A program made the position numbers and the translations under genes. A DNA stretch of 64,000 nucleotides from Bradyrhizobium quebecense (GTDB lineage: Bacteria > Pseudomonadota > Alphaproteobacteria > Rhizobiales > Xanthobacteraceae), in contig NZ_CP088022.1 in NCBI RefSeq assembly GCF_013373795.3, forward strand, positions 7,750,001 through 7,814,000, written 5' to 3'. The notes beneath the pieces are model-generated. The model searched no databases and had not been told where the DNA came from. It saw only the letters and a program-made list of their open reading frames with translations. Shown here piece after piece: positions 52,435 to 62,209 of the stretch. The stretch's first letter is position 1. Every line of letters starts with the position of its first letter.

Positions 52435-53198
52435 TGTCCGCGCGGACGATGCTGGGCCTGACGCTATTGGCCGCCTGTTTGGCGGCGGCGCCCGCACGCG
52501 CCGGCGATACCGCCGAGCCGCCGGCGCCGCCCTGCGACGTGCCGGCCTATCTCCTGGCGAGCGAGAGCTCGCTGCCGAAGGTCACCGATGCGGTGAAGGC
52601 CAACAAGCCGCTCAGCGTGCTGGTGGTGGGCAGCCGCTCCTCGACCATCCCCGGCAACGAGGCGAGCGCCTATCCGGCCACGCTGCAGGCGGCGCTGAAG
52701 GAGGCATTTCCGGCGGCAACCATCGATCTATCCGTAGAATTACAGGCAAAGAGCACCGCCGAGGAGACGGCGGGAACCCTTGTTAAGCTTGTTGAAGCAA
52801 AAAAGCCTACTTTGGTTATCTGGCAGACCGGAACGGTCGATGCTATGCGAGCAGTCGATCCTGACGATTTCCGCACCGCCATCAACGATGGCGTTGTTGC
52901 GTTGCGGGGCGCCGGGACCGACGTGGTGCTGGTCAATCTGCAATACAGCCCGCGTACGGAAACGATGATCTCTGCGCCGCCATATCTCGACAATATGAAG
53001 GTGGTTGCGCAGCAGCACGACGTTCCGCTGTTCGACCGGTTCGCGATTATGAAGCAGTGGAGCGACGCCGGATATTTTGACCTGTTCAGCACCTCGCATG
53101 GTGTCGATCTGGCCAAGAAGGTTCATGCCTGTCTCGGCCGCGCACTGGCGAAATTCGTGATCGATGCGGCCCATCTGGGCCCGGTGCAGCAGAATTAG
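52431..53198 (+). CDS. secreted SGNH-hydrolase-like protein, active site degenerate
   Basis: A 255-residue exported protein (signal peptide 1-24, MLGLTLLAACLAAAPARA). The fold resembles the next gene product (VIWQTGTVDAM, LVNLQYSPRTE). Block I reads VVGSRSST instead of GxSxTxG, and the C-terminal DxxH block of SGNH hydrolases is replaced by TSHGVDLAKK, so catalysis is doubtful and a binding or accessory role is possible. ATGATG start overlaps the OpgC-like stop. Confidence 0.75.
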   Translation: MMSARTMLGLTLLAACLAAAPARAGDTAEPPAPPCDVPAYLLASESSLPKVTDAVKANKPLSVLVVGSRSSTIPGNEASAYPATLQAALKEAFPAATIDLSVELQAKSTAEETAGTLVKLVEAKKPTLVIWQTGTVDAMRAVDPDDFRTAINDGVVALRGAGTDVVLVNLQYSPRTETMISAPPYLDNMKVVAQQHDVPLFDRFAIMKQWSDAGYFDLFSTSHGVDLAKKVHACLGRALAKFVIDAAHLGPVQQN

Positions 53199-53212
53199 AG
53201 GAAGCCGAGTTG

Positions 53213-54220
53213 ATGCGTTTTGCCTTCCCTTTTCGTTTCGCCGCAGGGCGGAGCCTGCGCGCCGTTGCGGCGCTCGCGTTGCTCGCGCCGCTCTCGGCCG
53301 TGCCGTTGTGTGCGCAGACCGGCCAGGCCGACCAGCATGCGGCGCTGTCGCCGGGAGCAAAGACTGAAGCGGCCAGGGCCGATGCGGCGAAGCCCGCCGC
53401 GATCGAAGCCGATGCGGCCAATCCGCAACCGGGCGTCGCCGCCAAGGCGTTCGACAAGGTGAAGCAGGTCGCGAAATCCGCCAGCGACATCTTCCACCGC
53501 GTGCCCTGTCATCAGCCGACCGGCGTGCCGAACTCGACCGGCTCGCTGCCGCATGTCGCAGCCAAGCTCGCCGCCGGCAAGCCGGTCGTCATCATCGCGT
53601 TCGGCTCGTCCTCGACCCAGGGCTACGGTTCGTCGTCGCCGGAATTCACCTATCCGAGCCGGCTCGCCGCGCAGCTGCGCCGGCAGTATCCGTCGGCCGA
53701 TATCAGCGTGCTCAATCGCGGCAAGGGCGGCGAGGATGCACCCGAAATGATGAGGCGGCTGCAGACCGAAGTGATCGACGTGCATCCCGACATGGTGATC
53801 TGGCAGGTCGGCACCAACGCGGTGCTGCGCAACCTCGATCCCTCGGAGACCGCCAAGCAGGTCGAGGACGGCGTCGCGCGCATCCAGGCCGACGGCGCCG
53901 ATGTCGTGCTGGTCGATCCGCAATATTCGCCGCGCGTCACCGAGCGCCCCGAGAGCGCGCGCGGCATGGTGAAGCTGCTCGGCCGCATCGCCGCGCTGCG
54001 CCATGTCGGCATCTTCCCGCGCTTCGAGGTGATGCGCGACTGGCACGAGAGGCAGGCGATCCCGATCGACGATTTCGTCACCGCCGACGGCCTGCACATG
54101 AACGACTGGGGCTATGCCTGCTTCGCCCAGCTGCTCGGCGACGACATCATCCGCTCGGTCGGCGCGATCAAGATCGGCGTCAACGTCCCCGGCGACGTCA
54201 GGACCTACCGGCCGATGTGA
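53213..54220 (+). CDS. secreted SGNH/GDSL hydrolase
   Basis: A 335-residue exported protein: signal peptide about 1-35, Ala-rich linker to about 75, then SGNH domain with block I AFGSSSTQGYGSSS, Gly in NRGKGGE, Asn in GTNAVLR and block V TADGLHMNDWG (D-x-x-H). The catalytic set is complete. Third gene of the OpgC-like operon, 14 bp downstream; probably an acetyl or acyl esterase/transferase acting on a periplasmic glycan. ATG 53213 rather than TTG 53210. Confidence 0.82.
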   Translation: MRFAFPFRFAAGRSLRAVAALALLAPLSAVPLCAQTGQADQHAALSPGAKTEAARADAAKPAAIEADAANPQPGVAAKAFDKVKQVAKSASDIFHRVPCHQPTGVPNSTGSLPHVAAKLAAGKPVVIIAFGSSSTQGYGSSSPEFTYPSRLAAQLRRQYPSADISVLNRGKGGEDAPEMMRRLQTEVIDVHPDMVIWQVGTNAVLRNLDPSETAKQVEDGVARIQADGADVVLVDPQYSPRVTERPESARGMVKLLGRIAALRHVGIFPRFEVMRDWHERQAIPIDDFVTADGLHMNDWGYACFAQLLGDDIIRSVGAIKIGVNVPGDVRTYRPM

Positions 54221-54259
54221 TCGGCGCCGCTGCTTCTCTCCCAGCATCGAGTCTGTCAC

Positions 54260-54361
54260 CGTCACCCTGAGGAGGCCGCGTAGCGGCCGTCTCGAAGGGT
54301 CGACGGCCCGACTGTGGCCGTGCATCCTTCGAGACGCGCTTCGCGCTCCTCAGGATGACGG
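54260..54361. repeat. palindromic intergenic repeat R2, copy 2
   Basis: CGTCACCCTGAGGAGGCCG on the left, GCGCTCCTCAGGATGACGG on the right, with CGTCTCGAAGGGTCGACGG and CATCCTTCGAGACG between. Same architecture and length as 8207-8308. It lies between the SGNH hydrolase and glpK genes. Confidence 0.8.
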
Positions 54362-54480
54362 GATTGATACCGTGGCGGGGCTTTTGCCTTGACCATCCCG
54401 CCACACGCACCACCAATCTTGACCTCGCCGCGGTAATCCGCTCCCTTGGCGCCTGTTACGAAGCCTTAAGGGAAACGCTC

Positions 54481-55983
54481 ATGTCTTTCGTGCTGGCCAT
54501 CGATCAGGGCACCACATCGTCGCGCGCCATGGTGTTTCGCAGCGACATCTCCATCGCCGCGGTCGCGCAGCAGGAGTTTCCGCAACATTTCCCGGCCTCC
54601 GGCTGGGTCGAGCACGAGCCGGAGGATATCTGGACCTCGACCGTGATGGTGTGCCGCGAAGCGCTGGAGAAGGCTGGGCTGAAGGCGAAGGACATCGCAG
54701 CGATCGGCATCACCAACCAGCGCGAGACCACCGTGGTGTGGGACCGCGCCACCGGCCAGGCTGTGCACCGCGCCATCGTCTGGCAGGACCGCCGCACCGC
54801 CGACATCTGCGCGAAGCTCAAGGCCGAAGGTCATGAGCCGGCGATCTCGGCCAAGACCGGTCTCATTATCGACCCCTATTTCTCCGGCACGAAAGTCGCA
54901 TGGATCCTCGATCACGTGCCGGGCGCGCGCGAACGCGCCGAGCGCGGCGAACTCCTGTTCGGCACGGTCGACTGCTATCTCTTGTGGCGGCTCACCGGCG
55001 GGCGAGTGCACGCCACCGACGCCACCAACGCCTCGCGCACGCTGCTGTTCAACATCCACGCCGGTGCGTGGGACGAAGACCTCATCAATCTCTTGCGCGT
55101 GCCGCGCTCGATGCTCCCTGAGGTGAAGGATTCCTCCGCCCGGTTCGGCGAGAGCACCGCGGATCTGTTCGGCGGCCCGATCGCGATCTCCGGCATCGCC
55201 GGCGACCAGCAGGCCGCGACCATCGGCCAGGCCTGCTTCGAGCCCGGCATGATGAAGTCGACCTACGGCACCGGCTGCTTTGCGCTGCTCAACACCGGCA
55301 CCACGCCGGTCGCCTCGAAGAACAAGCTGCTGACGACGATCGCCTACCAGCTCAATGGCCAGCGCACCTACGCGCTCGAGGGCTCGATCTTCGTCGCCGG
55401 CAGCGCGGTGCAATGGCTGCGCGACGGGCTCGGCATCATCAAGCATGCCGCCGAGACCGGGCCGCTTGCCGATAAATCCGACTCGATGCAGAGCGTCTAT
55501 CTGGTGCCGGCCTTCGTCGGCATGGGCGCGCCCTACTGGAATCCGCGGGTGCGCGGCGCGCTGTTCGGGCTGACCCGCAACACCGGCCCGGCCGAGCTCG
55601 CGCATGCGACCCTGGAAAGCGTCTGCTACCAGACCTTCGACCTCTGGGCCGCGATGCGCACCGACTGGCCGGAGGCCAACGCTGCCAACACCGTGCTGCG
55701 CGTCGACGGCGGCATGACCGCATCCGACTGGACCATGCAGCGGCTCGCCGATCTGCTCAACGCGCCGGTCGATCGCCCGATGATCCAGGAGACCACGGCG
55801 CTCGGCGCCGCCTATCTCGCCGGCCTCGAGGCCGGCGTCTATCCGGAGCCCGCGAAATTCGCCGACAATTGGCGGCTCGAACACCGCTTCAGGCCTGCGA
55901 TGAGCGAGGCGACGCGCGATCGCAAGCTCGCCGGCTGGGCCCGCGCGGTGAAGGGCGTGCTGGCGAGCGACGAGGGGGAGTAG
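54481..55983 (+). CDS. glpK: glycerol kinase
   Basis: A 500-residue FGGY kinase. [12 protein letters not shown] (phosphate 1), [57 protein letters not shown] (FGGY signature region) and [14 protein letters not shown] are intact. It phosphorylates glycerol to glycerol-3-phosphate. No glycerol transporter or GlpD is adjacent. ATG 54481 is the family start; the frame opens at 54355. Confidence 0.95.
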   Translation: MSFVLAIDQGTTSSRAMVFRSDISIAAVAQQEFPQHFPASGWVEHEPEDIWTSTVMVCREALEKAGLKAKDIAAIGITNQRETTVVWDRATGQAVHRAIVWQDRRTADICAKLKAEGHEPAISAKTGLIIDPYFSGTKVAWILDHVPGARERAERGELLFGTVDCYLLWRLTGGRVHATDATNASRTLLFNIHAGAWDEDLINLLRVPRSMLPEVKDSSARFGESTADLFGGPIAISGIAGDQQAATIGQACFEPGMMKSTYGTGCFALLNTGTTPVASKNKLLTTIAYQLNGQRTYALEGSIFVAGSAVQWLRDGLGIIKHAAETGPLADKSDSMQSVYLVPAFVGMGAPYWNPRVRGALFGLTRNTGPAELAHATLESVCYQTFDLWAAMRTDWPEANAANTVLRVDGGMTASDWTMQRLADLLNAPVDRPMIQETTALGAAYLAGLEAGVYPEPAKFADNWRLEHRFRPAMSEATRDRKLAGWARAVKGVLASDEGE

Positions 55984-56013
55984 TTGATCTGATGTTGCGG
56001 CAAGCTCGCTCCA

Positions 56014-56143
56014 CCTCTCCCGCTTGCGGGGGAGGTCGGATCGCATCGAAGATGCGATCCGGGTGGGGGCTTTCTCCGCATCATGACTAGTCCCATCGTG
56101 GTGACACCCCCCACCCCAGCCCTCCCCCGCAAGCGGGAGAGGG
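56014..56143. repeat. palindromic intergenic repeat R5, copy 2
   Basis: CCTCTCCCGCTTGCGGGGGAGG mirrored by CCTCCCCCGCAAGCGGGAGAGG (first and last 20-odd bases), with GTGGGGGC / CCCCCCAC inside. Between glpK and the acylase gene. Confidence 0.75.
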
Positions 56144-56200
56144 AGCGCAGTGCCGCTGCGGGTGCTGACTTCCAACCAATAACAACCATCGGAGAACAAC

Positions 56201-58645
56201 ATGAACACGGATCTCAACCGCGTCGCGAAACTACTCACCGCCGCGCTCTGCACCGCGTGGCTCGCCGCGCCCGCCGCGGCGCGCGAGAAGGCGAGCGCGC
56301 TCGTGGCGGCGCGCGAGGTCAAGACCGACGTCGCCGGGCTGAAGGCGCCGGGCCAGATCCTGGTCGACGTCTGGGGCATTCCGCACATCTATGCCGGCAA
56401 CGAGCACGACCTGTTCTTCCTGCAGGGCTTCAACGCCGCGCGCGACCGGCTCTGGCAGATCGACCTCTGGCGCAAGCGCGGGCTCGGCCTCTTGGCGAAG
56501 GATTTCGGTCCCGCCTATGCCGAGCAGGACAAGGCGTTGCGCCTGTTCCTCTATCGCGGCGACATGAACGCGGAATGGGCGGCCTATGGCCCGAAGGCGA
56601 AAACCTATGCGGAGGCTTTCGTCGCCGGCGTCAACGCCTATGTCGCCGACGTCAGGGCCGGCAAGCGGCCGCTGCCGATCGAGTTCAGGATCGCGGGCAC
56701 GATGCCGGACCTGTGGTCGGCGGACGATGTCGTGCGCATCCGCAGCCACGGTCTCACGCGCAACGTCGCTTCCGAGGTGAAGCGCGCGCTGGTCGCCTGC
56801 GCCGCCGGCCTCGATGCCGATCGCTTCCGCGTCAAGCTGGAGCCGGCCTGGACCACGAAGATTCCCGATGGGCTCGACCCCTGCAGCGTGCCGAAGGGCG
56901 TGCTCGCGGCCTACGACCTTGCTACGCGCCCGGTGAAGTTCGCAGCTCAGAAGGACCAGAAGGCCGCGCTGGCGCACGATCCAGACACATACCTCGCCGA
57001 GGCCGACCAGCAGCGCGACACCATCGGCTCCAACAATTGGGTGATCGCCGCATCGCGCACCGCGACGGGACGGCCCATCCTCGCCAACGATCCGCATCGC
57101 GAGCACTCGGTGCCGTCGCTGCGCTACATCGTCGGCCTCAACGCGCCCGGCATCTCCGTGATCGGCGCCGGCGAGCCGGCGCTGCCGGGCATCTCGATCG
57201 GCCACAACGATACCATCGCGTTCGGCCTCACCATCTTCAACGTCGACCAGGAAGACCTCTACGTCTACGAGCTCAACCCGGACAACCCGAACCAGTATCG
57301 CTACGGCGCGGGCTGGGAGGACATGCGCATCGTGCATGAGAAGGAGGCGGTGAAGGGCGAGGCCGACCGCGACCTCGAGCTGAAGTTCACCCGCCATGGC
57401 CCGGTGATCCTTGTCGACGCCGACAAGAAGCATGCGTTCGCCGTGCGCTCGATCTGGTTCGAGCCGGGCACCTCGGCCTATTTCGGCTCCTCCGACTATA
57501 TGACCGCGAAGACGTGGGGCGGCTTCCTCGATGCGATGCGGCGCTGGGGCGCGCCGTCGGAGAACCAGGTCTATGCCGACACGTCAGGCAATATCGGTTG
57601 GGTCGCCGCCGGCAAGACGCCGCGCCGGACCAGCTTCGATGGCCTGATGCCGGTGCCCGGCGACGGCCGCTACGAGTGGCAGGGCTTTCTGTTGCTCGAC
57701 GAACTGCCGAAGCAGTACCAGCCGAAGCAGGGCTTCATCGCCACTGCCAACCAGATGAACCTGCCGGCGGACTATCCGGTGGGTGAGCGCAGGGTCGGCT
57801 TCGAATGGTCCGACAGCGCGCGCTGGCAGCGCATTGTCGAGGTGCTGCAGGCCAACAGCAAGGTGACGCTGGCGGACGCGATGGCACTGCAGAACGACGA
57901 CACCGGCATGCTGGCGCGGCGTCTCGTCGCGTTGCTGAAGCCGCTGTCATCCGACGATGCCAATGTGAAGAAGGGCCTCGATCTGTTAAAGGCGTGGGAC
58001 GCGCGCGACGCGGCTGATAGCGCGGCCGCCGCGGTCTACGAGGTCTGGATCGCGAACCATCTCGGCCCGGTGCTGCTCAGGACCACGGCGCCGAAGGCGG
58101 CCGATCTGATCGCGCCGGAAGCCTCCAGCATCTCCGCGATCGTCGGCTATCTCGAAACGCCCGACTCCGCCCTCGGCAGCGATCCCGCCGGCGGACGCGA
58201 CCGCGTACTGCGCGATAGCCTCGGCGAGGCCGTTGCCGACGTCGCCGACAAGCTCGGGGGCGATGCGTCGACCTGGCGCTGGGGCCGTCTGCATGTCGCC
58301 AAGTTCGATCACGCGCTGATGCCGCTCGCCGACAAGGCGACCGCGGCGCAGATGTCGGTCGGCCCGCTCGCCTATGGCGGCGCCGCCAACGTGCCGCGCG
58401 CCGCCACCTATCGCCGCTCCGACTATCATCTCACCGCCGGCGCCTCGTTCCGCATGGTGCTCGATGTCGGCAATTGGGATGCGAGCCGCACCATCAACAC
58501 GCCCGGCCAATCCGGCGATCCCTTCAGCGGCCACTACCGCGACCTCGCACCGCTCTGGGCCACCGGCCAATACATCCCGCTGCTCTACAGCCGCCCGGCG
58601 GTGGAAGCCGCAACCGCCGAGGCGATCACGCTGACACCGAGGTGA
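56201..58645 (+). CDS. penicillin acylase-family (Ntn-hydrolase) amidase
   Basis: An 814-residue exported protein. Signal peptide 1-27 (LCTAWLAAPAAA). The precursor contains the alpha segment (DVWGIPHIYAGNEHDLFFLQGF, RDRLWQIDLWR), a spacer, and the self-cleavage site before Ser277 (TIGSNNWVI), which becomes the catalytic N-terminal Ser. HNDTIAFGLTIFNVDQEDLYVYEL is the usual beta-chain block. Family members cleave beta-lactams, acyl-homoserine lactones or other N-acyl amides; the natural substrate here is unknown. No partner gene adjacent. Confidence 0.9.
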   Translation: MNTDLNRVAKLLTAALCTAWLAAPAAAREKASALVAAREVKTDVAGLKAPGQILVDVWGIPHIYAGNEHDLFFLQGFNAARDRLWQIDLWRKRGLGLLAKDFGPAYAEQDKALRLFLYRGDMNAEWAAYGPKAKTYAEAFVAGVNAYVADVRAGKRPLPIEFRIAGTMPDLWSADDVVRIRSHGLTRNVASEVKRALVACAAGLDADRFRVKLEPAWTTKIPDGLDPCSVPKGVLAAYDLATRPVKFAAQKDQKAALAHDPDTYLAEADQQRDTIGSNNWVIAASRTATGRPILANDPHREHSVPSLRYIVGLNAPGISVIGAGEPALPGISIGHNDTIAFGLTIFNVDQEDLYVYELNPDNPNQYRYGAGWEDMRIVHEKEAVKGEADRDLELKFTRHGPVILVDADKKHAFAVRSIWFEPGTSAYFGSSDYMTAKTWGGFLDAMRRWGAPSENQVYADTSGNIGWVAAGKTPRRTSFDGLMPVPGDGRYEWQGFLLLDELPKQYQPKQGFIATANQMNLPADYPVGERRVGFEWSDSARWQRIVEVLQANSKVTLADAMALQNDDTGMLARRLVALLKPLSSDDANVKKGLDLLKAWDARDAADSAAAAVYEVWIANHLGPVLLRTTAPKAADLIAPEASSISAIVGYLETPDSALGSDPAGGRDRVLRDSLGEAVADVADKLGGDASTWRWGRLHVAKFDHALMPLADKATAAQMSVGPLAYGGAANVPRAATYRRSDYHLTAGASFRMVLDVGNWDASRTINTPGQSGDPFSGHYRDLAPLWATGQYIPLLYSRPAVEAATAEAITLTPR

Positions 58646-58853
58646 GGGGGAGGCGGCGGCCCAAACCTCCACTGTCGTCCCGGGCAAGCGAAGCGCGACC
58701 CGGGACCCATAACCACAAATGCCGATTGCTTTGCGGTGCTGGGGCCACAGCGATCGCAACAACAAGCCGCGGTGGTTGATGGTGTGGACGGCCCCCTACG
58801 GCATCAGTGTGCCAGAATGAGGTTGTTGTAAATCTCAGACAAGGAGACCGTCC

Positions 58854-59882
58854 GTGAGAGAGATTATCCGTATTGGGATGGATACGTCGAAGCATATTTT
58901 TGTGCTGCATGGAGTTGACGCGGCGGAACAGCCGGTGTTGCGCAAGAAGCTGTCGCGCAAGCAGGTGCTTGAGTTTTTTGCCAAGCTTCCGCCGACCGTG
59001 ATCGGGATGGAGGCCTGCGGGGCGGCTCATTACTGGGGGCGCGAGCTTGGCAAGCTTGGCCATGAGGTGAAGCTGATAGCGCCGCAGTTGGTGAAGCCTT
59101 ATGTGCTGCGGAACAAGAACGACGGGCGAGATGCGGATGGGGTGTGCGAAGCGATGGGCCGACCGCGGATGCGGTTTGTGCCGGTGAAGAGCGCCGAACA
59201 GCAGGCCGCGCTGATGCTTGCAGGTGTCCGCGATGGGCTGATCGGCCGCCGTACCCAGCTCAGCAATGCGATCCGCGGCTACGCGGCGGAGTTTGGCCTG
59301 ATCGCGCCGAAGGGGTTGGACAAGATCGAGCCGCTGTTGGCCCGGATCACGCAGGACGAGAGCGTTCCCGCTATGGCGCGCGAGCTGTTCGCCATGCAGG
59401 GCCGTGACTATGCGCAGTTGCAGGGTGAGCTGAAGGCGGTCGAGGCCAGGCTGCTGGCCTGGCACCAGGCCAACGCCACAAGCCGTCGTCTGGCCCAGAT
59501 CCCCTCGGTCGGTCCGATCATCGCGACCTCGCTTGTGATGAAGACGCCGGACCCGCACGCCTTCCGCTCCGGCCGCTTGTTCGCGGCCTGGCTCGGCCTG
59601 ACGCCCAAGGACCATTCCACCGCCGGCAAAACCAGGCTCGGCAAGATCACCCGCGCTGGCGACGAGACCCTGCGTCGCCTGCTCGTGGCCGGGGCGACCG
59701 CGGTGATCCGGCAGGCAAGGCTCGGGCGCGGCCACCCCTCGCGCTGGCTCGTGGCGTTGCTCAGGCGCAAGCCGCCGAAGCTTGCGGCCGTGGCGCTCGC
59801 CAACAAGGTGGCCCGCATCGCCTGGAAGCTGATGGCGACCGGCGAGAGCTATGATGCCGCACGCATGAACGCTGTCACCTAA
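58854..59882 (+). CDS. IS110/IS1111-family DEDD recombinase (transposase), copy 2
   Basis: 342 residues, identical to the copy-1 protein at 43978-45006 with all DEDD and Ser residues present. GTG start behind AAGGAGACC. Confidence 0.93.
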   Translation: MREIIRIGMDTSKHIFVLHGVDAAEQPVLRKKLSRKQVLEFFAKLPPTVIGMEACGAAHYWGRELGKLGHEVKLIAPQLVKPYVLRNKNDGRDADGVCEAMGRPRMRFVPVKSAEQQAALMLAGVRDGLIGRRTQLSNAIRGYAAEFGLIAPKGLDKIEPLLARITQDESVPAMARELFAMQGRDYAQLQGELKAVEARLLAWHQANATSRRLAQIPSVGPIIATSLVMKTPDPHAFRSGRLFAAWLGLTPKDHSTAGKTRLGKITRAGDETLRRLLVAGATAVIRQARLGRGHPSRWLVALLRRKPPKLAAVALANKVARIAWKLMATGESYDAARMNAVT

Positions 59883-60126
59883 CAGGTCGGCCGGCCGGAC
59901 GTAGCGCTCGCCGGACGAACCGGAGCTGCAAGAGCAGATGGAATGATCGATCGATCCAGAACGCGAGACAAGCCGCGGGACCCATTGGCCTTCACAAGGT
60001 CGCCAGGTTGTTTGGCACTCGCGTCGCGGAAACCATCTTGGCCCAGCGATCAACACGATCGCATCAAACAGGCCGGACATATGGATGACAGCGATCCGAC
60101 CAATCCCAGAAAGCTCTTGTGCCACG
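59883..60126 (+). ncRNA. candidate bridge (seek) RNA of IS1111-type copy 2
   Basis: Same sequence as the copy-1 region. Target guide GGGACCCAT at 59977-59985 and donor guide ACCATC at 60032-60037. Because the flanking repeat here has the same ATGGGTCCC, the guide-target match holds independently at this second locus. Confidence 0.65.
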
Positions 60127-60193
60127 AGGGCCGTCCACATATGGGTCCCGGCCTTCGCCGGGACGACAGCGAGTGTGTGGTGCGCACCTCTGG

Positions 60194-60475
60194 CTACTTC
60201 GCATCCTTCTCCTGCAAATCAAGCATCGCGCGCAGCGTGTCGTCGCTGAGCTTGCCGTTCGGTGACGGCACGCGTCGCTCGATGATCTCGACTGGTCGCG
60301 CATGCTGCGGAGCGACCTGCTCGCTGCGCGCTGGTGCACCGTCCTCGACGTCCATGGCTTCATCAGCCGCACTCGCGCCATACGCATAACCAACGCCGCG
60401 CCGGCGCTGCGCGGGTTTCGGCTTCGGTGGCGGCGGCGTGTAGACGATCGGCGGCAGCGTGTGATGGCGCGACAC
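60194..60475 (-). CDS. hypothetical protein, proline-rich N-terminus
   Basis: A 93-residue protein starting at GTG 60475 (GGAG nearby). The first third is Pro/Lys-rich (IVYTPPPPKPKPAQRRRG), the last third (SPNGKLSDDTLRAMLDLQEKDAK) a likely helix. No known domain; likely lineage-specific. Confidence 0.65.
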   Translation of the reverse strand: MSRHHTLPPIVYTPPPPKPKPAQRRRGVGYAYGASAADEAMDVEDGAPARSEQVAPQHARPVEIIERRVPSPNGKLSDDTLRAMLDLQEKDAK

Positions 60476-60625
60476 GGTGATTGCTCCGGTGGCCTCTGCA
60501 CATGGAGCCGCTGATTCGCCAAAACACCCACTGACAAATCGGTAACATTGTTAAGCCGCGTTGCATTGCATCTGCCGCGACATGCGGATATCTCCCGCCG
60601 ACAATCTGGAAACGAAGGTCACGCG

Positions 60626-61219
60626 ATGCTGCTGCCCGACGGCTACTCCGACATTCCGCACGGCAAGATCGCCGCCGTCGTCACGCATCTGGAAATGACC
60701 GAACGTCCGCCGCTGCGCGACGATCCGCCCGGCACGTGGCGCCTGCGCAAGGTCGAGCCGCCGGCGCTCGACTGGTATCGCGATCTCTACCGTCGCGTCG
60801 GCGAGGAATGGCTGTGGTTCACCCGCACCGGGATCGATGACGCCGATCTCGCGGGTCGGATTCACGCGCCTGGCGTTGAGCTCTACGGGCTGGTCGTTGA
60901 CGGCCATGATGAAGGCCTGCTCGAACTCGATTTCAGCGAGCCCGGCGAATGCCAGCTGCTCTATTTCGGCGTCACCGCAAAATTCATCGGCACCGGCGCC
61001 GCGCGCTTCCTGATGAATCGCGCGCTCGAGATCGCCTGGTCACGCGACGTTGCCCGCGTCTGGGTGCACACCTGCACCTTCGATCATCCCTCTGCGATCG
61101 CGTTCTACCAGCGCTCCGGCTTCCATGCGTTCAAGCGGCAGATCGAGGTGGCCGACGATCCAAGGCTCGACGGCAGATTGCCGCGCGATGCGACGAGGCA
61201 TGTGCCGGTGATCGGATAG
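60626..61219 (+). CDS. GNAT-family N-acetyltransferase
   Basis: A 197-residue protein. The acetyl-CoA region LLYFGVTAKFIGTGAARFLMNRALEIAW fits motif A (here FIGTGAA), and HTCTFDHPSAIAFYQRSGFHAFKRQ is the typical motif B. Substrate unknown. ATG 60626 begins the conserved part; the frame is open from 60548. Confidence 0.82.
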   Translation: MLLPDGYSDIPHGKIAAVVTHLEMTERPPLRDDPPGTWRLRKVEPPALDWYRDLYRRVGEEWLWFTRTGIDDADLAGRIHAPGVELYGLVVDGHDEGLLELDFSEPGECQLLYFGVTAKFIGTGAARFLMNRALEIAWSRDVARVWVHTCTFDHPSAIAFYQRSGFHAFKRQIEVADDPRLDGRLPRDATRHVPVIG

Positions 61220-61363
61220 CCAGACCGATCATGATCCGGTTGCAACGCGGCGAGAGCCATCTAGGATGGTACAAAGCGCAACCTTTGATCCGGCGTTAGC
61301 CCACCCTTCGAAAGCCCTGCTTTCGAGGTACGGCTTGCCGCGGCATGACCGACGAGATGACAG

Positions 61364-61990
61364 ATGTTCCTGATCGGCCAGTACGACTCGCCCTTTGTCC
61401 GCCGCACCGCGATCGCGCTGCGGCTCTATGGATTGCCGTTCGAGCACAAGCCGTGGTCGACGTTCGGCGACGCGGAGAAGGTTGCGGCCTACAACCCGGT
61501 GCGGCGGGTGCCGACGCTGGTGCTCGACGACGGCGAGGCGCTGATCGAGAGCGGTGCGATCCTGGATTATCTCGACGAGCTGGTCGGGCCGGAGAAGGCG
61601 ATGATCGCGCGCTCAGGCGCCGAGCGACGCAAGCATCTGCGCATCACGGCGCTGGCGACCGGGCTCGCCGACAAGGCGGTGAGCCTGATCTATGAGCGCG
61701 TGCTGCGCAAGGAGCAGTTGAAGCTCTGGGTCGAGCGCTGCGAGGCGCAGATTTCGGGCGTGCTCGCGGTACTGGAGCAGGAGCGTGCGGCGGTGCAGGG
61801 GCCATACTGGCTCGGTGATCGCACTGGTCATGCCGACATCGCGGTGGCCTGCGCGCTGCGCTTCACCGGCGAGGCGCATCCGCATCTGTTCGATGCACGC
61901 TATCCGGCGCTCAAGGCCCACGCCGCGCGCTGCGAAGCGCTGCCGCCGTTCCGGGAGATCGTGCAGCCGCTGGCGCCGCCGAGCGGTTAG
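61364..61990 (+). CDS. glutathione S-transferase family protein
   Basis: A 208-residue GST. Thioredoxin-like N-domain with SPFVRRTAIALRLYGLPFEHK, cis-Pro in RRVPTLVLDDGEALIES (VPTL and ES of the glutathione site), then an all-helical C-domain with GPYWLGDRTGHADIAVACAL. Residue Ser9 is the likely activating residue. Electrophile substrate unknown. Confidence 0.88.
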   Translation: MFLIGQYDSPFVRRTAIALRLYGLPFEHKPWSTFGDAEKVAAYNPVRRVPTLVLDDGEALIESGAILDYLDELVGPEKAMIARSGAERRKHLRITALATGLADKAVSLIYERVLRKEQLKLWVERCEAQISGVLAVLEQERAAVQGPYWLGDRTGHADIAVACALRFTGEAHPHLFDARYPALKAHAARCEALPPFREIVQPLAPPSG

Positions 61991-62028
61991 GGGTGGGTTT
62001 CACGTAAGGTGAGCGCGCTTCTCAGGCT

Positions 62029-62209
62029 CCCTCTCCCCTTGTGCCCTTGTGGGAGAGGGAGGGGAGAGGGGTGGCCCGGGCGAGCTGATCGATGAGTGCA
62101 CTGGCCTCGCAAAAAGTTTGCTTGTCGTCGAGAAAAATACGGGGAGAGCACGTCGTATGGCGCCCCTCTCCCTAACCCTCTCCCGCAAGGGGAGAGGGAA
62201 CCCTGCCGC
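62029..62209. repeat. diverged palindromic repeat R5, copy 3
   Basis: TCCCTCTCCCCTTGTG and CTTGTGGGAGAGGGAGGGG on the left, CCCCTCTCCCTAACCCTCTCC and CAAGGGGAGAGGGA on the right. It is the first part of a 1074-bp region without genes (61991-63064). Confidence 0.65.

Larger units (their letters stand above)
58778..60140 (+). mobile_element. IS110-family element, IS1111 group, copy 2
   Basis: Same length and content as 43902-45264, same orientation relative to repeat R1. Sub-terminal inverted repeats at 58785-58795 (TGGACGGCCCC) and 60127-60137 (AGGGCCGTCCA; one mismatch from the G-to-A difference at 60127). Near identity to copy 1 indicates recent transposition. Confidence 0.88.
58674..60167. 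repeat. palindromic repeat R1, copy 3, split by the second IS1111-type element
   Basis: Left part 58674-58777: GTCGTCCCGGGC, CCCGGGACCCATAACCAC and, at its end, GCGGTGGTT. Right part 60141-60167: ATGGGTCCCGGCCTTCGCCGGGACGAC. The join again is GTGGTT/ATGGGTCCC. Confidence 0.82.

Noticed and set aside
60127..60127. Single base difference between IS1111 copies as a sign of inactivation
   Set aside because: One mismatch in a sub-terminal repeat does not show loss of function; the recombinase and the guide-like segments are identical.
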